Assembly: GCA_946886425.1 (NCBI GenBank)
Contig: CAMPIP010000102.1
Span: 1-8,406, forward strand
Length of the DNA: 8,406 nucleotides
DNA from: an uncultured Actinomycetes bacterium
GTDB lineage: Bacteria; Actinomycetota; Thermoleophilia; Solirubrobacterales; 70-9
Reading direction: 5' to 3'
The notes under the pieces were generated by a model. It was given only the letters and a program-made list of their open reading frames with translations, searched no databases and was not told the DNA's origin. This document shows, in pieces, positions 4,742 through 8,406 of the stretch; within the stretch, counting starts at the first letter, position 1, and each line of letters opens with the position of its first letter. The translations under genes and the position numbers were made by a program.

Positions 4742-6478
4742 GTGACCAACGCCGAGATCGCCGCCGCCCTCGACGAGCTTGGGGTGCTCTACGAGCTCGA
4801 CGGCGCCGTCAAATACCGGGTGCTCGCCTACGGGACCGCCGCCAAGGCGATCCGCGAGAGCCCGGTCTCGGTCGCCGAGCTGGCCCGCGAGGGCCGCGCC
4901 ACCGAGATCCCGGGCGTCGGCAAGACGCTCGCCGAAAAGATCCTCGCCCTGCTCGAGACCGGCGAGATCCCCGCCGCGGTGAAGCTGAAGGCGAAGTTCC
5001 CGCCGACGCTGATCGAGGTCACCCGCGTCCCCGGCGTCGGCTCCAAAACCGCCCGCCGCCTCTTCGACGAGCTCGGCATCGCCTCGATGGAGGACCTCAA
5101 AGCGGCGGCCGAAGCCGAAAGGATCCGCGACGTCAAGGGTCTCGGCCCGAAAGCGGAGGAAAACGTGTTGGCGTCCCTGGAGCGGCTCGGCGAGCCGGGC
5201 GAGGGCCCCGGCCGGCTGCTGCTCTCGGCGGTCCGCCCGATCGCCCACGAGCTCGCCGACGCCCTCCGCGAGCACCCGGCCGCCAACAAGGTCGAGGTCG
5301 CCGGCTCGGTCCGCCGCTGGGCCGAGACCTGCAAGGACATCGACATCATCGCCACCGCCGAGGAGCCGGCGGCGCTCGCCGAGCATCTCGCCAGCCACCC
5401 GCTGATCGCCGCGGCCGGCACCCCCAGCGCCAGCGGCGTACGCGCCCAGACCCACAACGGCATCTCCGTCGACCTGCGGATCGTCGCCCCGGCGGCCTTC
5501 GGCAACCTCCTCCAGCACTTCACCGGCGCCAAGGCCCACAACGTGCAGCTGCGCGAAGAAGCGGTCGCCCGCGGCCTCTCGGTCTCCGAGCACGGCATCA
5601 CCGAGACGGAGAGCGGCGAGGTCGAGCTCTGCGCCGATGAGGCGGCCGTCTACGAACGCCTCGGCTACGCCTACGTCGAGCCGGAGCTGCGCGAGAACCG
5701 CGGCGAGCTGAAGGCGGCGCGCACCGGCGAGCTGCCGGACCTGATCGAGCTGACCGACGTCAGGGGCGACCTGCACTCCCACACGACTCTCTCCGATGGC
5801 CGCAACACGCTCGAGGAGATGGCCGAGGCGGCGCGGGCGCGCGGCTACGCCTATCTGGCGATCACCGACCACTCGGCCAGCCACGGCTTCGGCGACCACG
5901 TCACCGCCGAGCGGCTCTGGGAACGGATCGAGGAGGTCCGCGAGTGGAACGAGGGCCAGGGCAAGGACAGCAAGGGCTTCCGCCTCCTCGCCGGCTCGGA
6001 GATCAACATCGGCCTCGACGGCGGCCTCGACTACCCCGACGACCTGGTCGAAGCGCTCGACTGGGTCGTCGCCTCGGTTCACACCTCCTTCTCGATCTCC
6101 GAAAAGGAGATGACGGGACGGGTCCTGGAGGCGATCGAGAACCCCAACGTCGACTGCATCGGCCACCTGACCGGGCGGCTGATCGGCCGCCGCGAGCCCT
6201 ATGGGATCGACGTCGAGATGGTCGCTGCGGCGGCGGCCCGGACCGGCACGATGATCGAGATCAACGGCAACCCCAACCGCCGCGACCTCTCCGAGCACCA
6301 CGCCCGCCTCGCGCGCGAAGCCGGCGTCTCGATCGTCCTCAATACCGACGCCCACGGCGTCGACACCCTCGACAACATGGCCTACGCCGTGGCGACCGCC
6401 CGCCGCGCCTGGCTGACCGCGGCGGACGTCGCCAACACCCGCGGCTGGCGCGAGTTCAAGGCGTTGCTCGGCTCCTGA
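4742..6478 (+). CDS. polX: DNA polymerase X with C-terminal PHP domain
   Basis: This 578-residue protein is a full-length bacterial PolX, which fills short gaps in base-excision and related repair, with a PHP metallo-domain giving 3'-5' exonuclease and AP-endonuclease activity in studied members. Helix-hairpin-helix motifs are IPGVGKTLAEKI (56-67), VPGVGSKTARRL (96-107) and KGLGPKAEENV (132-142). The nucleotidyltransferase centre is GSVRR (188-192) with Asp199 and Asp201 in KDIDII, and Asp244 in VDLRI. The PHP domain keeps all expected metal-type residues: His345 and His347 (DLHSHT), Asp376 and His377, Glu420, His447, His475, Asp536 and His538 (NTDAH). Nothing is truncated. It starts with GTG, chosen because the N-terminus matches the family and a -10-like box sits 7 bases upstream. 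Its end overlaps the convergent hipA end by 23 bases. Confidence 0.96.
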   Translation: MTNAEIAAALDELGVLYELDGAVKYRVLAYGTAAKAIRESPVSVAELAREGRATEIPGVGKTLAEKILALLETGEIPAAVKLKAKFPPTLIEVTRVPGVGSKTARRLFDELGIASMEDLKAAAEAERIRDVKGLGPKAEENVLASLERLGEPGEGPGRLLLSAVRPIAHELADALREHPAANKVEVAGSVRRWAETCKDIDIIATAEEPAALAEHLASHPLIAAAGTPSASGVRAQTHNGISVDLRIVAPAAFGNLLQHFTGAKAHNVQLREEAVARGLSVSEHGITETESGEVELCADEAAVYERLGYAYVEPELRENRGELKAARTGELPDLIELTDVRGDLHSHTTLSDGRNTLEEMAEAARARGYAYLAITDHSASHGFGDHVTAERLWERIEEVREWNEGQGKDSKGFRLLAGSEINIGLDGGLDYPDDLVEALDWVVASVHTSFSISEKEMTGRVLEAIENPNVDCIGHLTGRLIGRREPYGIDVEMVAAAAARTGTMIEINGNPNRRDLSEHHARLAREAGVSIVLNTDAHGVDTLDNMAYAVATARRAWLTAADVANTRGWREFKALLGS

Positions 6479-7718
6479 CCAACTCGGCTTGCTCGTGTTC
6501 GAAGGCCGGCGCCATCTCCTCGATTGCCCGGGGCCCGAGGCCGTGGTCAGCAGCAACCTCGCGCCAGCGTGCCGTAGCCGCCCCGACCTCGCCCAGGATC
6601 CGCCCTGCCATCTCCGCGTTTAGCCGGAAGTCCGCGGCGACGCCAAGCAGGAGGTCGATCCGGGCGCCGTCGTCGCCGAAGCCGATCGTCGTGCTGAGCC
6701 GCTTTGACCCAGGGCCCGGCTCCGGGTTGAGATCGAACGCCGGCGCCAGGGACCAGCCCGCCGTCGACTCGCGCAGGAAGCCGTGGTTACGCAGGTGGTC
6801 GTCGGTGTTGGAGATCAGGACCGAGAACGCGACTCGCCGCCAGAGTTGAGCCAGCTCGTCGCTGGTCGCGGCGGAGCGGGTTTCGATCGCCTCGGCGATC
6901 TCCAGGTAGCTGCCGGGGCTCCCGTCCTCGGCTTCGAGCATCGTCATCGCGCTCACGTAACCAAGTCGGTCCCCCGTAGCCGTGCGGTCGAACCGGTGGA
7001 GCAACAGGACCGCCCTGCCGCCGACATCGAGGAGCCGCGAGCGGGGCACCGATATCCCGGCCTCGAGGGCGAGGGCGAGGGCCACCGCCTCCCAGCGCAT
7101 CACGTCCCAGTCGTCCGCGGGGGAGGGGAACTTCGCGATGGCGGCGCGACCGTCGTCATCGACGACGTGAGCCTTGGGACGGGCGCCGCCGAGGGAGCTG
7201 CCGCCCCTGAGGAGATCCTCCAGGTCGGCGTCCCTGACCTCGCCGCGCTGCTCGCGTTCGGACGCCGCCAGGAGGCGCGGCAAAGCGATCAGGCGGGGGA
7301 CCCCGGAGCTCTCCTCTGTCAGGAACGCCCGGGACTCGGGATCGCGGAAGCGGAGGGCGCCCTGCCGCATGTCGTCGCGGACCCCCAGCAGGTACTCGAT
7401 CTCGCCGAGGCTGCGGGCGGTTTCGTTCGCCGCTTCGACCCGGCGTCGCTCGGCCCGTTTGACCAAGGTCCGTCCCCAGCGGTCGGGGGCGCAGTCGGTG
7501 AAGGCTCCGAAGAGCGCCTGCTCGGCGGCGGTTTGCAGCTGGCCGTCGACGAGGGGAAGGGCGGGGTCGAGCTCGTACGCGTCCGATCGCTCCAGATAGG
7601 AGGTCGCGTAGGAGAAGGTCGCCGATTCCCGTCCCCGGCGCCGGTGCGACCAGAGATCGCCGGCCCGGACGTCCACACCGCCAAGCTCGACGAAGACCTC
7701 GACGTGGCGGTCGGCCAC
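6456..7718 (-). CDS. hipA: HipA-family serine/threonine kinase toxin
   Basis: This 420-residue protein is an intact HipA. The E. coli protein phosphorylates glutamyl-tRNA synthetase and halts growth; other HipA-family kinases use other targets. Residues 1-110 form the N-terminal subdomain (HipA_N/couple_hipA), so it is not the short HipT form. RGGSSLGGARPK (171-182) is the flexible loop where HipA autophosphorylates; Ser174 or Ser175 are the likely sites. Lys196 (IAKFPS) would hold ATP. SNTDDHLRN (303-311) is the catalytic loop with Asp306 and Asn311, and Asp329 (APAFDL) is the metal-binding Asp; the 23-residue spacing Asp306-Asp329 equals that of D309-D332 in E. coli HipA. The GTG start lies 2 bases after the hipB stop, with no evident Shine-Dalgarno, so translation is probably coupled. 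The stop overlaps the polX end. Confidence 0.94.
   Translation of the reverse strand: MADRHVEVFVELGGVDVRAGDLWSHRRRGRESATFSYATSYLERSDAYELDPALPLVDGQLQTAAEQALFGAFTDCAPDRWGRTLVKRAERRRVEAANETARSLGEIEYLLGVRDDMRQGALRFRDPESRAFLTEESSGVPRLIALPRLLAASEREQRGEVRDADLEDLLRGGSSLGGARPKAHVVDDDGRAAIAKFPSPADDWDVMRWEAVALALALEAGISVPRSRLLDVGGRAVLLLHRFDRTATGDRLGYVSAMTMLEAEDGSPGSYLEIAEAIETRSAATSDELAQLWRRVAFSVLISNTDDHLRNHGFLRESTAGWSLAPAFDLNPEPGPGSKRLSTTIGFGDDGARIDLLLGVAADFRLNAEMAGRILGEVGAATARWREVAADHGLGPRAIEEMAPAFEHEQAELVRSRATP
7065..7082. repeat. GAGGGC x3 hexamer repeat inside hipA
   Basis: Three perfect GAGGGC copies lie on the plus strand, which is the hipA template; they encode the Ala-Leu run in AVALALALEAG (residues 211-221). 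Unit length is a multiple of three, so slippage would add or remove Ala-Leu pairs without a frameshift. It is probably just helix composition. Confidence 0.6.
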
Positions 7719-7720
7719 CG

Positions 7721-8041
7721 CTACTCGGCCCGCAGTCGCCGCGGCCGCACACGGGTCGGAAGGCGCTGCTCGGAGCGCAGCCGCCCGACGTCGGACTCGT
7801 ACGGATCGAGCGCGCCTGAGAGCTGAGTCAGGATCCCGAGTGCCCGCAGGACCCGCATCAGGTTCTCGGAGCTGACGCCGCCGTCACCGCTTTCCAGCCG
7901 ATGGAGCGTGTTGCGGCCGATTCCCGCGCGGTCGGCGAGCTGGGCCTGCGTGAGGCCGCGCAGCTTGCGCCAGGCGGAGATGTTCTCACCGGTCTCGCGG
8001 AGCGCGCGTCGTACCTGCTGTGGGGCAGCCTTATGTTCCAT
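7721..8041 (-). CDS. hipB: HipB-type XRE antitoxin and autorepressor
   Basis: The 106-residue protein has a Cro/C1-type helix-turn-helix at about residues 21-70: ISAWRKLRGLTQAQLADRAG, then GRNTLHRLESG as recognition helix (42-52), then SSENLMRVLRALGI. After the domain comes DPYESDVGRLRSEQ and a basic tail RLPTRVRPRRLRAE (93-106), a kind of C-terminal extension often seen in HipB proteins paired with HipA. The family role is to bind HipA as antitoxin and repress the shared operon. It is the first gene of the pair, ends 2 bases before hipA, and is read from a strong promoter so close that its mRNA is probably leaderless. No Shine-Dalgarno is visible before the ATG. Confidence 0.92.
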   Translation of the reverse strand: MEHKAAPQQVRRALRETGENISAWRKLRGLTQAQLADRAGIGRNTLHRLESGDGGVSSENLMRVLRALGILTQLSGALDPYESDVGRLRSEQRLPTRVRPRRLRAE

Positions 8042-8050
8042 ACACCGAGC

Positions 8051-8079
8051 AATATAAGCCGCTATGTACTAGATATCAA
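8051..8079 (-). promoter_or_regulatory. Near-consensus hipBA promoter
   Basis: On the minus strand, TTGATA (8079-8074) and TATATT (8056-8051) each match the sigma-70 consensus at 5 of 6 positions and are exactly 17 bases apart. Nine bases separate the -10 from the hipB ATG, so transcription would start 0-4 bases before it. A short inverted repeat ATGT (8064-8067) / ACAT (8080-8083) flanks the -35 and might be part of a HipB operator. I see no match to the E. coli TATCC-N8-GGATA operator. Confidence 0.75.
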
Positions 8080-8082
8080 ACA

Positions 8083-8406
8083 TTAACGTCCTTCATCGAG
8101 CCGCAAGAGGTCGCTGCGCAGGCCCGGCGCCCGCACCAGCTCGATCGGCCGCAGGGCCGAGTTGGGGACCACGTAGAACTTGGTGCCGTCGCGCTGCTCG
8201 ATCGCCAGCACCGCCGCCTCGCGGGTGTGCCAGGCGAGCGAGACGATCAGGGCGTAGCCGGCGCCGATCGCGGCGACGCCGGGGAAGAAGACACCGAGGA
8301 CCCCGGCCGCGATCGCCGTCACCGCGACCGGCCAGAGCCGGGCCGCCGCGATCCGAGCCGGACTCTCCGGCGGCAGCGAGGTGGCGGTGCGGGCCCGCGC
8401 CAGGGC
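8083..8406 (-). CDS. Unidentified small membrane protein, 3' part
   Basis: An open frame runs without a stop from the right edge of the window to TAA at 8085-8083, giving 107 visible C-terminal residues; the start is outside. The interior GTG at 8322 need not be the start, since the frame stays open with good codon use upstream of it. Two hydrophobic segments lie at about residues 22-41 and 43-59 of the visible part, separated by a Pro-Gly turn, a likely helical hairpin. They are followed by a soluble tail containing EQRDGTKFYVVPNSALRPIEL, which looks like short beta strands. I do not recognise the family. It reads in the same direction as hipB and ends 41 bases before it, with no terminator between, so read-through into hipBA is possible. 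Confidence 0.7.
   Translation of the reverse strand, partial: ALARARTATSLPPESPARIAAARLWPVAVTAIAAGVLGVFFPGVAAIGAGYALIVSLAWHTREAAVLAIEQRDGTKFYVVPNSALRPIELVRAPGLRSDLLRLDEGR

Noticed and set aside
3651..4745. A 364-codon plus-strand frame across thioredoxin and the glycosyltransferase
   Set aside because: It is antisense to two genes with unmistakable motifs and shows no domain.
4706..6556. A 616-codon open frame on the minus strand, opposite polX
   Set aside because: It lies wholly across the well-supported polX gene. Its product is Gly/Asp/Val/Arg-rich low-complexity sequence without recognisable motifs, as expected from antisense reading of GC3-biased codons.
6783..7826. A 347-codon plus-strand frame opposite hipA
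   Set aside because: It is antisense to the HipA kinase motifs and shows no domain of its own. It is a composition shadow.
8083..8322. Separate 79-residue protein starting at GTG 8322
   Set aside because: The frame stays open to the window edge with normal coding composition and a membrane helix that begins before this codon, so it is more likely internal to a longer gene.

Overview
The window is strongly GC-rich with C/G-ending codons, uses GTG and TTG as well as ATG starts, and shows several actinobacterial-looking promoters of the TANNNT type placed directly before start codons. This suggests a high-GC actinomycete-type bacterium, possibly of the Thermoleophilia/Solirubrobacterales kind. 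The lineage is an inference from composition and gene types, not proven by any marker here.

Layout. (1) Plus strand, 1-2981: the 3' end of an unidentified gene, then a two-gene unit of an exported alpha/beta hydrolase and an integral-membrane O-acyltransferase with an extracytoplasmic SGNH domain. (2) 3072-3335: a small plus-strand protein made of six Phe-containing heptads and a C-terminal membrane anchor. (3) Minus strand, 4670 back to 3328: a polyprenol-phosphate-sugar-synthase-like family 2 glycosyltransferase, a thioredoxin, and a 58-residue 4-oxalocrotonate-tautomerase-like protein in a gene short enough to be easily overlooked. (4) Plus strand, 4742-6478: a complete PolX DNA polymerase with a C-terminal PHP domain, divergent from the glycosyltransferase. 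(5) Minus strand, 8041 back to 6456: a complete hipB-hipA toxin-antitoxin pair with a near-consensus promoter. (6) The 3' end of a membrane protein on the minus strand, running off the right edge.

Functionally this is mostly a collection of small units. The hydrolase/acyltransferase pair may add and remove acyl groups on an envelope glycan, and the glycosyltransferase could supply polyprenol-linked sugar for such a glycan. Thioredoxin and the tautomerase look co-transcribed, with a perfect 11-bp hairpin whose loop is the thioredoxin stop codon. PolX is a stand-alone repair polymerase. HipBA is the one clear accessory module. It is intact and keeps its kinase residues.

The most notable features are regulatory or structural rather than a new multi-gene system: an apparent set of leaderless promoters, the stop-codon hairpin, a tautomerase lacking the canonical Arg39, a Phe-core coiled coil with 21-bp DNA periodicity, and two tail-to-tail gene pairs whose 3' ends overlap. 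I did not find a convincing undescribed multi-gene system.
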